The notes under the pieces: model-generated | What the model was told of the DNA's origin: nothing | Databases searched by the model: none | The model's input: the letters and a program-made list of their open reading frames with translations, nothing else | Program-made: the position numbers and the translations under genes | Shown here: positions 1-8,346 of the stretch, piece by piece | Layout of the letters: every line of letters starts with the position of its first letter | Position numbering within the stretch: the first letter of the stretch is position 1 | DNA from: Bacterioplanoides sp965200585 | Lineage (GTDB): Bacteria > Pseudomonadota > Gammaproteobacteria > Pseudomonadales > Oceanobacteraceae | NCBI RefSeq assembly: GCF_965200585.1 | Contig: NZ_OZ241361.1 | Reading direction: 5' to 3' (one strand) | Length of the DNA: 64,000 bases

Positions 1-2354
1 TACAGATTCACGTAGTCCTGCGCTTCAGCACGACCAATACCCAGCTGTTTCGCCAGACCAAAAGCGGACATGCCATAAATCAAACCAAAGTTAATCGCTT
101 TGGCGCTGCGACGTTGGTTATCGGTCACGTCTTCTTCGCTAACACCAAACACCTCAGCAGCAGTTGCCCGGTGCACGTCACGACCTTCCTGAAACGCTTT
201 TAACAAGCCTTCGTCGTCCGACAGATGCGCCATAATCCGCAGCTCAACCTGACTGTAATCAGCGGCCACCAGCTTATAACCTTCAGGGGCAACAAATGCC
301 TGGCGAATGCGGCGGCCTTCGTCACTGCGAATCGGAATATTCTGCAGGTTGGGATCACTGGAAGATAAACGCCCGGTTGCCGCGACTGCCTGATGATAGG
401 AGGTATGCACTCGCCCGGTTTTGGCATTCATCATTAATGGCAGTTTATCGGTATAGGTACTTTTTAATTTCGCCAGACCACGGTGTTCAATAATAATGCG
501 CGGTAATTCGAATTCTTCCGCCAGTTCCAGCAGCACTTCTTCGGCGGTAGACGGTGCACCTTTGGGGGTTTTTTTACGAACGGGTAACTCCAGCTTTTCA
601 AATAAAATAGCGCCGAGTTGTTTTGGCGAAGCCAGATTAAACACTTCACCAGCAACATCATGCGCTTGTTGTTCTAACTGCTGTAATTTTTGTTCGATCT
701 CAGCACTTTGCTCGTGCAATAAATCGGCATCAATTAACGCACCCAGTTCTTCCATGTCACACAACACCGGCATGGCACCCATTTCGATGTCGGTAAAGAC
801 GGTTTTTAACGAATCGACTTTCTCTAATTTTTTCCACAAGGTCTGATGTAAACGCAGGGTAATATCCGCGTCTTCAGCGGCGTAAGGCCCGGCGACTTCA
901 ATCTCTACCTGATTAAAGGTTTTTTGTTTTGCGCCTTTACCAGCGACTTCTTCGAAGCTGATGCATTTATGGCCCAGATATTTCAGCGCTAAGCTATCCA
1001 TATCATGGCGAGTAGCAACGGAATTTAAAACATAGGATTCCAGCTGAGTATCAAACGCAACGCCTTGTAGTTGAATACCATGATTCGCCAGCACGTGTTG
1101 GTCGTACTTCATATGCTGGCCAACTTTTTTCTGGTTATTATCTTCCAGAATGGGTTTTAACAGAGCGAGTACAGCATCACGTTCCAGCTGTTGTGGAGCG
1201 CCTTCGTAATCGTGAGCCAGCGGCACATAGGCGGCTTCTCCTGCTTCTACCGCAAACGATACGCCGACAATTTCTGCGTCTTTATAATTGAGTGAAGTGG
1301 TTTCGGTATCGAAGGCAAATAATTCAGAGGCTTTTAATTTTTCCAGCCAGCCATCCAGCTGTGTTTGCTCGAAAATAACCTCGTATTCGCCTTCTAATTT
1401 GGCAGGTAAGTCATCATCGTCTTCCAGCGCTTCGCTCGCGACAGAAGCCGCCGTTTTATCAGCATTTCCGTTGCCTGCCCCCCCTTTGCCGGACAGTTCT
1501 GCAATCCAGGCTTTAAATTCCATTTGCTGGAATAAGTTTAATAGCTCATCGTTATTCGCTGGTTCAGCCAATAATTCTGTGATGTTTTTTTCCAGTATCA
1601 CATCACATTTAATGGTGGCTAATTCTTTTGATAAAAACGCCTGCTCTTTATGCTCTTCCAAACGCGGTGCTAAGGTTTTGGCACCACGGAAGCTCAGGGT
1701 CTTCACCTCGTCGAGGTTGTCGTAAATCGTTTCTAAACTGCCTAACCCGGCCAACAGACCAACGGCGGTTTTTTCGCCCACTTTTGGCACACCCGGGATG
1801 TTATCGACCTTGTCACCCATCAACGCCAGGAAGTCGATAATCAGCTCCGGGCCAATGCCAAATTTGGCTTTCACACCGTCGATATCCATAAAGGTATCGG
1901 TCATGGTGTTAATCAGAGATACATGCTCGTTCACCAGCTGTGCCATGTCTTTATCGCCGGTCGAAACAATCACATCACGCTTGGCAGCGGTCGCCTGTGC
2001 CGCTAGCGTACCAATCACATCATCCGCTTCCACGCCTTCAATAATCAGCAGTGGTAAACCCATGGCGCGGATAATGTTGTGAATCGGTGCAATCTGTTCA
2101 CGCAGCTCTTCCGGCATGGGTGGACGATTGGCCTTGTACTCGGCATACATATCGTTGCGGAAGGTTTTGCCCTTGGCATCAAACACCACCACCACTTCGG
2201 ATTCTGGGTAATCCTTTTGCAGGCGTTTGATCATGCTGATCACACCTTTGATGGCATTGGTGTGCAGCCCTTTGGAATTGGTCAGCAATGGAATCGCATG
2301 GAAGGCGCGGAACAGGTAAGAAGAACCATCAACAAGAATAACGGGCTGCGACAT
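1..2354 (-). CDS. polA: DNA polymerase I, N-terminal ~784 residues (3' end outside window)
   Basis: Replicative repair polymerase that removes RNA primers and fills gaps. The visible part starts MSQPVILVDGSSYLFRAFHA, the typical 5' nuclease start, followed by the 5'-3' exonuclease domain (about residues 1-290). The 3'-5' exonuclease domain follows, with its DxE metal motif intact (FAFDTETTSLNY), so proofreading should be active. The polymerase domain opens with the TGRLSSSDPNLQNIP block and runs off the window edge inside the O-helix region (KAINFGLIYGMSAFGLA). The reading frame is open from 2354 down to base 1. The ATG at 2354 is the first residue of the family start. It is transcribed away from the DUF2782-thrB genes. 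No frameshift was seen. Confidence 0.97.
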   Translation of the reverse strand, partial: MSQPVILVDGSSYLFRAFHAIPLLTNSKGLHTNAIKGVISMIKRLQKDYPESEVVVVFDAKGKTFRNDMYAEYKANRPPMPEELREQIAPIHNIIRAMGLPLLIIEGVEADDVIGTLAAQATAAKRDVIVSTGDKDMAQLVNEHVSLINTMTDTFMDIDGVKAKFGIGPELIIDFLALMGDKVDNIPGVPKVGEKTAVGLLAGLGSLETIYDNLDEVKTLSFRGAKTLAPRLEEHKEQAFLSKELATIKCDVILEKNITELLAEPANNDELLNLFQQMEFKAWIAELSGKGGAGNGNADKTAASVASEALEDDDDLPAKLEGEYEVIFEQTQLDGWLEKLKASELFAFDTETTSLNYKDAEIVGVSFAVEAGEAAYVPLAHDYEGAPQQLERDAVLALLKPILEDNNQKKVGQHMKYDQHVLANHGIQLQGVAFDTQLESYVLNSVATRHDMDSLALKYLGHKCISFEEVAGKGAKQKTFNQVEIEVAGPYAAEDADITLRLHQTLWKKLEKVDSLKTVFTDIEMGAMPVLCDMEELGALIDADLLHEQSAEIEQKLQQLEQQAHDVAGEVFNLASPKQLGAILFEKLELPVRKKTPKGAPSTAEEVLLELAEEFELPRIIIEHRGLAKLKSTYTDKLPLMMNAKTGRVHTSYHQAVAATGRLSSSDPNLQNIPIRSDEGRRIRQAFVAPEGYKLVAADYSQVELRIMAHLSDDEGLLKAFQEGRDVHRATAAEVFGVSEEDVTDNQRRSAKAINFGLIYGMSAFGLAKQLGIGRAEAQDYVNL

Positions 2355-2455
2355 AATATTGATCTAATCCTTGGTTTAGGGCGACTGGTTTAGTGATAAT
2401 GCACTTGCTCTGGCAACGCGATACACTGAAGTTAAATAAAGGGGAGTATTCTACC

Positions 2456-2740
2456 ATGGCGTTTAAAAAAACACTGGCTGTTGCCCTGATTTCGGTAACC
2501 GGTTTATTCGCTTCGCTGGTTCAGGCCGATGACCCGGTGGGTGAAACCGTGACCATCCGTAATGATGGCGATAACACCTATTACGAGTTTCGTATCAACG
2601 GCAAAATCAGTGAAATTAAAGTGGTTCCGAAGAAGGGGCCTCCGTATTACCTGATTCCAACCCACGAGGCGGATGGTGATTTTATGCGTAAAGATGACCC
2701 GGAGATGCGGGTGCCGAGCTGGGTCATCTTCCGTTGGTAA
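2456..2740 (+). CDS. DUF2782 small exported protein
   Basis: Protein of 94 residues with a clear Sec signal peptide (MAFKKTLAVALISVTGLFAS, cleavage probably after VQA) and a short mature domain rich in beta-type sequence (ETVTIRNDGDNTYYEFRING). It matches the DUF2782 family that lies between polA and thrB in pseudomonads; function unknown. The start at 2456 is preferred because AGGGGAG lies 8-14 bases upstream and the signal peptide begins there. An upstream in-frame start at 2393 would add an unlikely leader. It is divergent from polA, with about 100 bp holding both promoters. Confidence 0.85.
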   Translation: MAFKKTLAVALISVTGLFASLVQADDPVGETVTIRNDGDNTYYEFRINGKISEIKVVPKKGPPYYLIPTHEADGDFMRKDDPEMRVPSWVIFRW

Positions 2741-2774
2741 CCTTAACCCCTACCTGCGTTGCCAATGCTGCGTT

Positions 2775-2832
2775 AAATTTGATCTCACAATGCTCATTTA
2801 TTTCAATAAACTGCGCTTGCTCCATCAAATTT
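2775..2832. repeat. imperfect inverted repeat between DUF2782 gene and thrB
   Basis: AAATTTGAT at 2775-2783 is mirrored by ATCAAATTT at 2824-2832. Partial symmetry extends outward over the CTGC/TTGC-rich flanks to about 2750 and 2855. The 40-base centre is AT-rich. It could be a dispersed intergenic repeat or a processing hairpin in a DUF2782-thrB transcript. There is no T-run that would make it a standard terminator. Confidence 0.45.
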
Positions 2833-2885
2833 GCCTTGCTTTGCCTGCCTCGGTAACGGTTAACAGAAATAGCTTAAAACATATT

Positions 2886-3830
2886 ATGTCCGTATATACT
2901 CCGCTCACTCAGGCTCAGGTCGAAACCTTTATGCAGGGTTTCCCGCTGGGTGAGCTGCAACATTACCAAGGCATCGAAGCCGGTGTCGAAAACACCAACT
3001 TCTTTGTTACCACCACCCAGGGTGAGTTTGTTCTGACCCTGTTTGAACAACATCAGTATGACGAAGTGCGGGAGCTGGTCACGCTGGCGCATCATCTGGG
3101 CAAAGCCGGGCTACAGGTTCCGGCGCCGCTGGATGATCAACAAGGTGAGTGGTTACACACATTAGAAAATAAGCCCGCTATTTTGTGCCACCGCTTGCCC
3201 GGCAACCATATTGAGCAGCCGTCTGCAGCACATTGTTTCGCCATTGGCGCCGCATTAGCGGAGCTGCATCAGGCCGCGCGTGATCTGCCACAAAACCGCC
3301 CGGATGAGCACGGCCTGGAGTGGGCCAGCAATATGCTGGATAAACTGGCTGATGACTTATCCACAACAGAGAAATCTCTGCTGGCTGCCGAAGTTCAGTG
3401 GCAACAGGCGAATCAGACTCAATGGCAATCACTGCCAACAGGTTGGATTCATGGCGATTTATTTCACGATAATGCCCTGTTTGTTGAGGGCGAAAGCGCC
3501 GATCGGGTGGGCGCTATCCTTGATCTGTACCACGCCAGCTCCGGTGTATTACTGATGGATCTTGCCATCGTCGCCAACGACTGGTGCTGCGACAAACAAG
3601 GCAACTGGTTGGGCGACAAGCAACAGGCGCTGCTGGATGGCTATCAATCGGTAAGAACCTTAACCGATACAGAGCACGCCTGCTGGAATCAGGCATTACG
3701 GGCCGGGGCGCTGCGGTGGTGGGTAGGTCGTCTGGCGAACCGCCGCAAGCAACAGCAGTCTGGCGCAGAAATGACCGCAATTAAAGATCCTGGCGAGTAT
3801 CAGGCCAAGCTGGAGAAGCGCCGAGCGTGA
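2886..3830 (+). CDS. thrB: homoserine kinase, APH-fold type
   Basis: Phosphorylates L-homoserine with ATP in threonine synthesis. The protein of 314 residues belongs to the choline-kinase/aminoglycoside phosphotransferase-like ThrB family used by pseudomonads, not the GHMP type of E. coli. The catalytic Brenner-type motif is visible as WIHGDLFHDNALF, with the metal-binding ILDLYHAS segment downstream. The start at 2886 (MSVYTPLTQAQVETFM) matches the family N-terminus. The longer reading frame from 2673 would overlap the DUF2782 gene and has no family counterpart. No threonine-biosynthesis neighbour is present; the polA-DUF2782-thrB order is the conserved context. A bidirectional terminator follows. 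Confidence 0.9.
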   Translation: MSVYTPLTQAQVETFMQGFPLGELQHYQGIEAGVENTNFFVTTTQGEFVLTLFEQHQYDEVRELVTLAHHLGKAGLQVPAPLDDQQGEWLHTLENKPAILCHRLPGNHIEQPSAAHCFAIGAALAELHQAARDLPQNRPDEHGLEWASNMLDKLADDLSTTEKSLLAAEVQWQQANQTQWQSLPTGWIHGDLFHDNALFVEGESADRVGAILDLYHASSGVLLMDLAIVANDWCCDKQGNWLGDKQQALLDGYQSVRTLTDTEHACWNQALRAGALRWWVGRLANRRKQQQSGAEMTAIKDPGEYQAKLEKRRA

Positions 3831-3857
3831 TATAGAAGCTTAAAGTTCGCAAACACA

Positions 3858-3896
3858 AAAAAGCCGCTGCAAACTCATCATTTGCAGCGGCTTTTT
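3858..3896. terminator. bidirectional intrinsic terminator, thrB / cytochrome c5
   Basis: A perfect 16-base stem (AAAAAGCCGCTGCAAA at 3858-3873 with its complement at 3881-3896) encloses a 7-base loop. The A-run on one side and T-run on the other let it stop transcription in both directions. It lies between the convergent thrB and cytochrome genes. Confidence 0.93.
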
Positions 3897-3924
3897 AGTA
3901 TCTGGCGTTTATATCGGCAGTCGA

Positions 3925-4326
3925 TTAACGACCAGACATAAACTTGATGGCGCCCAGGATTTCGTCATCAGAACAGGTCGCGCAGTTACCTTTTGGCGGC
4001 ATAGCATTGATACCGTTGATGGCGTTCGCCAGAGTCTGATCCATACCTTTGCTCAGGCGGTCGTCCCATGCAGCTTTATCACCATTTTTGGGTGCGCCCA
4101 GAATGCCAGCACCGTGACAAGCGCCACAAGCGGTGTTGTAAACTTCTTCACCCGAGCGTGGGCCAGACGCAGCGACAACAGCGCCACCACAATCAGCACC
4201 GACACACACTTCGCCAACTGGCTTGATGCGTTCACGAATCTTATCGTTCTGAGCGTCGGTGTTAGCGAAGGTTTGCGCCGCTACCAGAGCAGCTGCAGCC
4301 AGAATCAAAGCTTTCAGTTGTTTCAC
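3925..4326 (-). CDS. cytochrome c5-family monoheme protein
   Basis: Periplasmic electron carrier of 133 residues. A signal peptide (MKQLKALILAAAALVAAQTFA) is followed by a linker and one heme-binding CGACH site near residue 91. A downstream NAMPPKGNCATCSDDE segment supplies the Met axial ligand and the CxxC pair typical of cytochrome c5. An extra CVGADC pair in the linker (about residues 41-46) is unusual for the short c5 form. The upstream region 4327-4608 is shared with the divergent transglycosylase gene. A second, smaller c5-like protein is encoded at 21665. Confidence 0.88.
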   Translation of the reverse strand: MKQLKALILAAAALVAAQTFANTDAQNDKIRERIKPVGEVCVGADCGGAVVAASGPRSGEEVYNTACGACHGAGILGAPKNGDKAAWDDRLSKGMDQTLANAINGINAMPPKGNCATCSDDEILGAIKFMSGR

Positions 4327-4494
4327 GGAAGTGTCCTCTCATAAGCCGCTACGGCTTACCCATTTATTAAAATAATAAAAGTTAAAATCGGCGGGCATTA
4401 TAACGGCATTTTGTGGGGGTTTAAATTCTGATCGCCCAGAAAGCACTGATCAAACTCAAAACTTGGTCACTTTTCGTGCGGCTTACTGCTCTGA

Positions 4495-4508
4495 GTCATC
4501 ATGATGAC
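4495..4508. promoter_or_regulatory. 14-bp perfect palindrome in a divergent intergenic region
   Basis: GTCATCATGATGAC lies about midway between the cytochrome c5 gene (start 4326, minus) and the transglycosylase gene (start 4609, plus). The half-site GTCATCAT recurs at 4561-4568, just before a TGATAAGAT segment that could serve as an extended -10. This arrangement resembles an operator, but no regulator can be named. Confidence 0.35.
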
Positions 4509-4608
4509 GGGGTTTCACGCATGGTCAGCCGTTACGCAGTCAGCTAAGGTTAAGCTTTTCGTCATCATATTACTGATAAGATCCGCGACTCCCGTTATGG
4601 AAATCACC

Positions 4609-5730
4609 ATGAAACGCCGCCAGCTATTCACACTATTGCCCGCTGCCCTGTTACTACCCAGCAGTTTGTTATTACCCGCCAATGCGGCACGGGCAGAAAC
4701 CGAATTTGAGCGTTATAAACGCCAGCAGCAAGCCGGTGTGGATAACTTAAAACTGGACTGGCAGCGCTATCGCAGCCGCTACCTTGAAGCCTATCGCAGT
4801 TATCAGCGCCGGGTGAGCCGCGTTTGGGCATCACCAGAGCTATCGGGCAGAACCCAGTGGGTTGAATACAACCAGGATCTGAGCAGCAAGCGTGTGGTCG
4901 ACTTTGAGCGCAACGAAGTGCGACTGTCGTTCACCAACCTCGACGGTGCACGTTTATCTGAACAGCGTATCCGTGCTGAATTTGAAAAGGTGATCGCAGC
5001 GACCATTGGTGAGTCGTATCAACAGGACCCGGTATTAGCCGATGCAGCCGGTAAGCAAGCACCCACATCCGCCGACAGTGTCACCCAGATCGCGCCAGAG
5101 GATATCAATCGCTTATTAGAGCAAGCCAAACAACAGCAGGAAACAACTCGTAAAGGCGATGTGATTACCGTCACCATTCCCCTGAATACCAATGCCGTAC
5201 CACAACGCGCCCAAGGGTATCTGCCCACCGTAAAAGCCGCTGCCCGCAAATGGAATGTCCCCGTGCCATTGGTACTCGCCATTATGCAAACCGAATCGGC
5301 GTTTAACCCAATGGCACGCAGCCATATTCCGGCTTTTGGCCTGATGCAGATTGTTCCGGGCAGTGCCGGTCGTGATGCCAGTAAACATGCTTACGGCCGT
5401 GAGCGTTTACTATCGGGTTCCGAACTGTTTCAGCCAGAAACCAATATCGAGCTGGGGTGTGCTTACCTGAACCTGCTGGATACCCGCTACTTAAAAGCCA
5501 TTACCAACCCCAGGAGCCGCCAGTTCTGCACCATTGCCGCTTATAATACCGGCGCTGGTAATGTCGCCCGCGCCTTTAGTGGCAATACCTCGGTATCCGC
5601 GGCGGCCAAGCGCATCAATGCCATGACACCCACTCAGGTGTATGCGCATTTACGCCAGAATTTAAAGTACCAGGAAGCGCGCAACTATATTTATAAAGTG
5701 ACGCAGGCCATGCCCGCGTATCAGGCTTAA
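4609..5730 (+). CDS. MltC-like lytic murein transglycosylase
   Basis: Cleaves the MurNAc-GlcNAc bond of peptidoglycan in the periplasm. The N-terminal half carries the MltC-type DUF3393 domain (WVEYNQDLSSKRVVDFE). The C-terminal half is a family 1 soluble-lysozyme-like domain with the catalytic Glu in AIMQTESAFNP, followed by AFGLMQIVPGSAG and AAYNTGAGNVARAF. The predicted leader (MKRRQLFTLLPAALLLPSSL) has no lipobox cysteine, unlike E. coli MltC, so this form looks soluble. A start at 4597 (MEITMKRRQ) is also possible; 4609 gives the cleaner signal peptide. Length is about 373 residues. Confidence 0.88.
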   Translation: MKRRQLFTLLPAALLLPSSLLLPANAARAETEFERYKRQQQAGVDNLKLDWQRYRSRYLEAYRSYQRRVSRVWASPELSGRTQWVEYNQDLSSKRVVDFERNEVRLSFTNLDGARLSEQRIRAEFEKVIAATIGESYQQDPVLADAAGKQAPTSADSVTQIAPEDINRLLEQAKQQQETTRKGDVITVTIPLNTNAVPQRAQGYLPTVKAAARKWNVPVPLVLAIMQTESAFNPMARSHIPAFGLMQIVPGSAGRDASKHAYGRERLLSGSELFQPETNIELGCAYLNLLDTRYLKAITNPRSRQFCTIAAYNTGAGNVARAFSGNTSVSAAAKRINAMTPTQVYAHLRQNLKYQEARNYIYKVTQAMPAYQA

Positions 5731-5788
5731 CCTTTATCAGAGCGAGTTTTTCAGGCACAAGTTGTTTCAACTCCTGCCGCTTGATAGC

Positions 5789-5809
5789 ATGCGTATAACC
5801 TATACGCAT
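5789..5809. promoter_or_regulatory. palindromic operator-like site upstream of ccdAB
   Basis: ATGCGTATA (5789-5797) and TATACGCAT (5801-5809) form a perfect 9-bp inverted repeat around ACC, ending 21 bp before the ccdA start. CcdA-type ribbon-helix-helix antitoxins autoregulate by binding such palindromes, so this is the probable operator. A TTGATA hexamer at 5781-5786 could be the -35 element. Confidence 0.65.
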
Positions 5810-5830
5810 TATTTATGTGAGGTATCTGCC

Positions 5831-6076
5831 ATGCGCGAAGTTTTTGATAAAACGGCTCCTAAAAAAGCAACCAATGTCAGCATTAATAGCAGCTTACTGA
5901 GCGAAGCCAAAAGCTTAAAAGTGAATCTGTCAGCGACCTTAGAAAGCGCATTAGAGGATGAAGTCCGGAGAAGCAAACGCAAAGAGTGGCTGGCAGAAAA
6001 TCAACAAGCCATTGAACAATGTAATCAGCTGGCGGAGTCGAACGGTTTATTTGCCGATAAGCACCGGGGGTTTTAA
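5831..6076 (+). CDS. ccdA: CcdA-type antitoxin
   Basis: Antitoxin of 81 residues. The N-terminal ribbon-helix-helix segment (KKATNVSINSSLLSEAKSLK) binds DNA. The C-terminal tail (EWLAENQQAIEQCNQLAESN) is the toxin-neutralising region typical of CcdA. The start at 5831 is preferred over 5762, since the upstream extension would read through the operator palindrome. Its stop overlaps the ccdB start (TAATG at 6074-6078), so translation is coupled. The module sits between the transglycosylase gene and cinA, as expected for a chromosomal insertion. Confidence 0.88.
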   Translation: MREVFDKTAPKKATNVSINSSLLSEAKSLKVNLSATLESALEDEVRRSKRKEWLAENQQAIEQCNQLAESNGLFADKHRGF

Positions 6077-6390
6077 TGCAGCAATACGACTTGTATGCCA
6101 ATAACGACCCCGATAGCCAAGCAGCGTACCCCTATTTTGTTGATATACAAACTGGCCTTTTGGCCGACCTGAACAGCCGGGTGGTTATTCCTATAGTGCC
6201 GGCTTCAGAAACCAGACCTTACCCCAAAAACCTATGCCCCGTGGTAGACATTAACAACCGGCCATATGCGCTACTGACCCACCAGGTTACAACGGTATCG
6301 TCTTCATTTTTAATCACTAAAGAAGGCAGTTTACGATTAAACCGGGACGATATTATTGCTGCGCTCGATTTCCTGTTAATGGGTATTTAA
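6076..6390 (+). CDS. ccdB: CcdB-type gyrase toxin
   Basis: Toxin of 104 residues, predicted to poison DNA gyrase as a GyrA-binding dimer. CcdB features are YPYFVDIQTGLLADLNSRVV, VVIPIVPA, the CPVVDINNRPYALLTHQ strand and a C-terminal helix ending ALDFLLMGI. F-plasmid CcdB ends in WGI and needs that Trp. Here the Trp position is Met while the final Gly-Ile is kept. Chromosomal homologues also vary at this position, so loss of toxicity cannot be inferred. It is translationally coupled to ccdA. Confidence 0.87.
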   Translation: MQQYDLYANNDPDSQAAYPYFVDIQTGLLADLNSRVVIPIVPASETRPYPKNLCPVVDINNRPYALLTHQVTTVSSSFLITKEGSLRLNRDDIIAALDFLLMGI

Positions 6391-6435
6391 CACCATTATC
6401 CAATGTCATTCTTCTTCCCTCACAGAGGCCTGAAT

Positions 6436-7719
6436 ATGCAACCCAAAGTCTTCTTGTTGCTCACCGGTGACGAACTGCTCAGCGGCGATATTGTCGACAG
6501 CAATAGCGCCATGCTGGCCGATCAGTTAGCCACACTGGGGCTACGACCCGGCAAAAAAGTAACGGTAGGCGATGCGCTGGAAGATTTGGTCAGTGAAATG
6601 GACGCCCTGTCAGCCGCCGCCGATGTTCTGATTGTCAACGGTGGCCTGGGGCCAACCGAAGACGATAAAACCGCGCAGGCCTTAGCCGAAGTACTGGGCG
6701 TTGAGCTGGAAGAAAACCCGGTTGCACTGGCACAGATCGAACAATGGTGCACCCAACGCAATTACCCCATGAACCCGGCGAATCAGAAACAAGCGCTGTT
6801 ACCCAAAGGGGTGAACATTATTGAAAACACCCGTGGCAGTGCCCCGGGGTTTTATTGTGAACACAATCAATGCCTGATGTTTTTCACCCCCGGTGTACCA
6901 CACGAACTCAAAGCCATGACCGAGCTGGCGATTCTGCCTGCCATTCAGCAGCAGTTCACCACCATTGAGCCACACTCCACCAAACGCCTGCAGGTGTTTG
7001 GCATGGGTGAGTCCTCACTGCAATTAAAATTGCGTAAACACATTACTGATTGGCCAGAGGATGTGGAGTTGGGCTTTCGTGCCGCCAGTGCTCAGGTTGA
7101 GGTTAAACTCACCGCCCGCACACAGGCCGCCGAAAATAAGCTCGACGATCTGGCACAGCGGGTAAAGCAGGTATTAGGCGCTCACGTGATTGGCGACGGT
7201 TCGGTTCAGTTAGCTCAGCTATTGGTTGAACAACTGGCAAGCCGTCAGCAAACCATCACCACCGCAGAATCCTGCACCGGTGGTTTAATTGCTTCGCGTA
7301 TCACCGCCATTGCTGGCTCGTCAGCGGTATTTGGTGCGGGTTTTGTCACCTACTCCAATGACATGAAACAACAGATGATTGGTGTACAAGGGTCCACCTT
7401 AGATAAACATGGCGCGGTATCAGAGGCTGTTGTTGTGGAAATGGCCCGTGGTGCCCTGACCAACAGCAACAGTGACTGGGCCGTTGCGGTGAGTGGCATT
7501 GCCGGGCCAGGTGGTGGCAGTGACGACAAGCCGGTAGGCACGGTATGGCTGGCCTGGGGCCGCGCTGACACCAGTGCTAATACCAGCAAGCTGAAAACGG
7601 TAAAACTGTTTTTACCATTTGAAAGAAAGCGCTTTCAGCATTTTGTCGCGCATGCCGCGCTGGATCTGATCCGCCGCGAGGTATTGGGCATTGACGAAAA
7701 GCCCAACTATTTTCCTTAA
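6436..7719 (+). CDS. cinA: CinA: competence/damage-inducible protein with nicotinamide-nucleotide amidase domain
   Basis: Two-domain protein of 427 residues. The N-terminal half is the molybdopterin-binding-like COG1058 domain (LLTGDELLSGDIVDSNS, VNGGLGPTEDD), linked in other bacteria to ADP-ribose pyrophosphatase activity. The C-terminal half is the PncC deamidase domain (TTAESCTGGLIASRITAI, VSGIAGPGGG), which recycles nicotinamide mononucleotide. The start at 6436 is chosen because AGAGG lies 8-12 bases upstream and MQPKVFLLLTGDE matches the family N-terminus. No recA/recX follows, unlike many genomes. Confidence 0.93.
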   Translation: MQPKVFLLLTGDELLSGDIVDSNSAMLADQLATLGLRPGKKVTVGDALEDLVSEMDALSAAADVLIVNGGLGPTEDDKTAQALAEVLGVELEENPVALAQIEQWCTQRNYPMNPANQKQALLPKGVNIIENTRGSAPGFYCEHNQCLMFFTPGVPHELKAMTELAILPAIQQQFTTIEPHSTKRLQVFGMGESSLQLKLRKHITDWPEDVELGFRAASAQVEVKLTARTQAAENKLDDLAQRVKQVLGAHVIGDGSVQLAQLLVEQLASRQQTITTAESCTGGLIASRITAIAGSSAVFGAGFVTYSNDMKQQMIGVQGSTLDKHGAVSEAVVVEMARGALTNSNSDWAVAVSGIAGPGGGSDDKPVGTVWLAWGRADTSANTSKLKTVKLFLPFERKRFQHFVAHAALDLIRREVLGIDEKPNYFP

Positions 7720-7779
7720 GGCTTGTTAGAAACAACCGCACCACGTTAGAGTAATCTGATTCATCACAGGAAACGATCT

Positions 7780-7977
7780 ATGAAATCCTACATGCAAATA
7801 ATTGGTCTGGCGTTTTTATTGCCGCTGTTTGTAGCAATGTCTGGCTGCACCCTCAAAGTAGCCGCTCCGGAAAAGCCAATCACCATTAACCTCAACGTAA
7901 AAATCGAACATGAGGTACGGGTTAAGGTCGAGAAAGACCTGGAAAACCTGTTTGAATCTGAAGACGATTTGTTCTGA
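7780..7977 (+). CDS. ynbE: YnbE-like lipoprotein
   Basis: Very small lipoprotein of 65 residues. Its signal peptide ends in a lipobox (AMSGC), followed by a mature segment of about 40 residues (PITINLNVKIEHEVRVKVEK) and an acidic end. It has the size, sequence style and neighbour (ydbL) of E. coli YnbE. In E. coli, YnbE works with the AsmA-like protein YdbH and with YdbL in an envelope-spanning lipid-transport bridge. An AGGAAACG ribosome site precedes the ATG. No YdbH gene adjoins it here. Confidence 0.8.
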   Translation: MKSYMQIIGLAFLLPLFVAMSGCTLKVAAPEKPITINLNVKIEHEVRVKVEKDLENLFESEDDLF

Positions 7978-7999
7978 TCACAGCATAAGGAATATCACC

Positions 8000-8320
8000 A
8001 TGAAAAAATTGACTGTATTACTGAGCGCCATGCTGTTTTCATTGTCGGCCTGGGCACTAGATCTGGGTGCTGCCAAAAGCCAGAAACTGGTAGGCGAAAA
8101 AAGCAATGGCTATCTGGGATTATTAGTCAGCAGCAATACCGATGCGGCGGCTTTAATTGCTGAAATCAATAACAAGCGCAAAGCCAAATATCAGCAAATT
8201 GCCAACAAGCAGAATACCCAGCTGGCTAATATTGAAAAAATTGCCGGTGAAAAACTGACCTCCAAAGCCAAAGCAGCAGGCCAGGCTTATCAGGATGCCA
8301 ATGGCAATTGGGTTAAATAA
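8000..8320 (+). CDS. ydbL: YdbL family (DUF1318) periplasmic protein
   Basis: Protein of 106 residues. A signal peptide (MKKLTVLLSAMLFSLSAWA) precedes a helical DUF1318 domain. Family features are VGEKSNGYLGLLVSSN, INNKRKAKYQQIANK and the C-terminal QDANGNWVK. In E. coli YdbL is a chaperone-like partner that controls the YdbH-YnbE interaction. The start at 8000 gives the signal peptide; AAGGAAT lies about 8 bases upstream. It follows ynbE by 22 bp and precedes lemA by 26 bp, suggesting one operon. Confidence 0.85.
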   Translation: MKKLTVLLSAMLFSLSAWALDLGAAKSQKLVGEKSNGYLGLLVSSNTDAAALIAEINNKRKAKYQQIANKQNTQLANIEKIAGEKLTSKAKAAGQAYQDANGNWVK

Positions 8321-8346
8321 CAGCAACTAACATCAGGACACAGGCT

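Noticed and set aside
1288..1725. 145-codon Ser-rich frame antisense to polA
   Set aside because: It is a shadow of polA; the polA frame is continuous and homologous throughout.
2673..2885. N-terminal extension of thrB
   Set aside because: The extra 71 codons overlap the DUF2782 gene in another frame and do not resemble ThrB.
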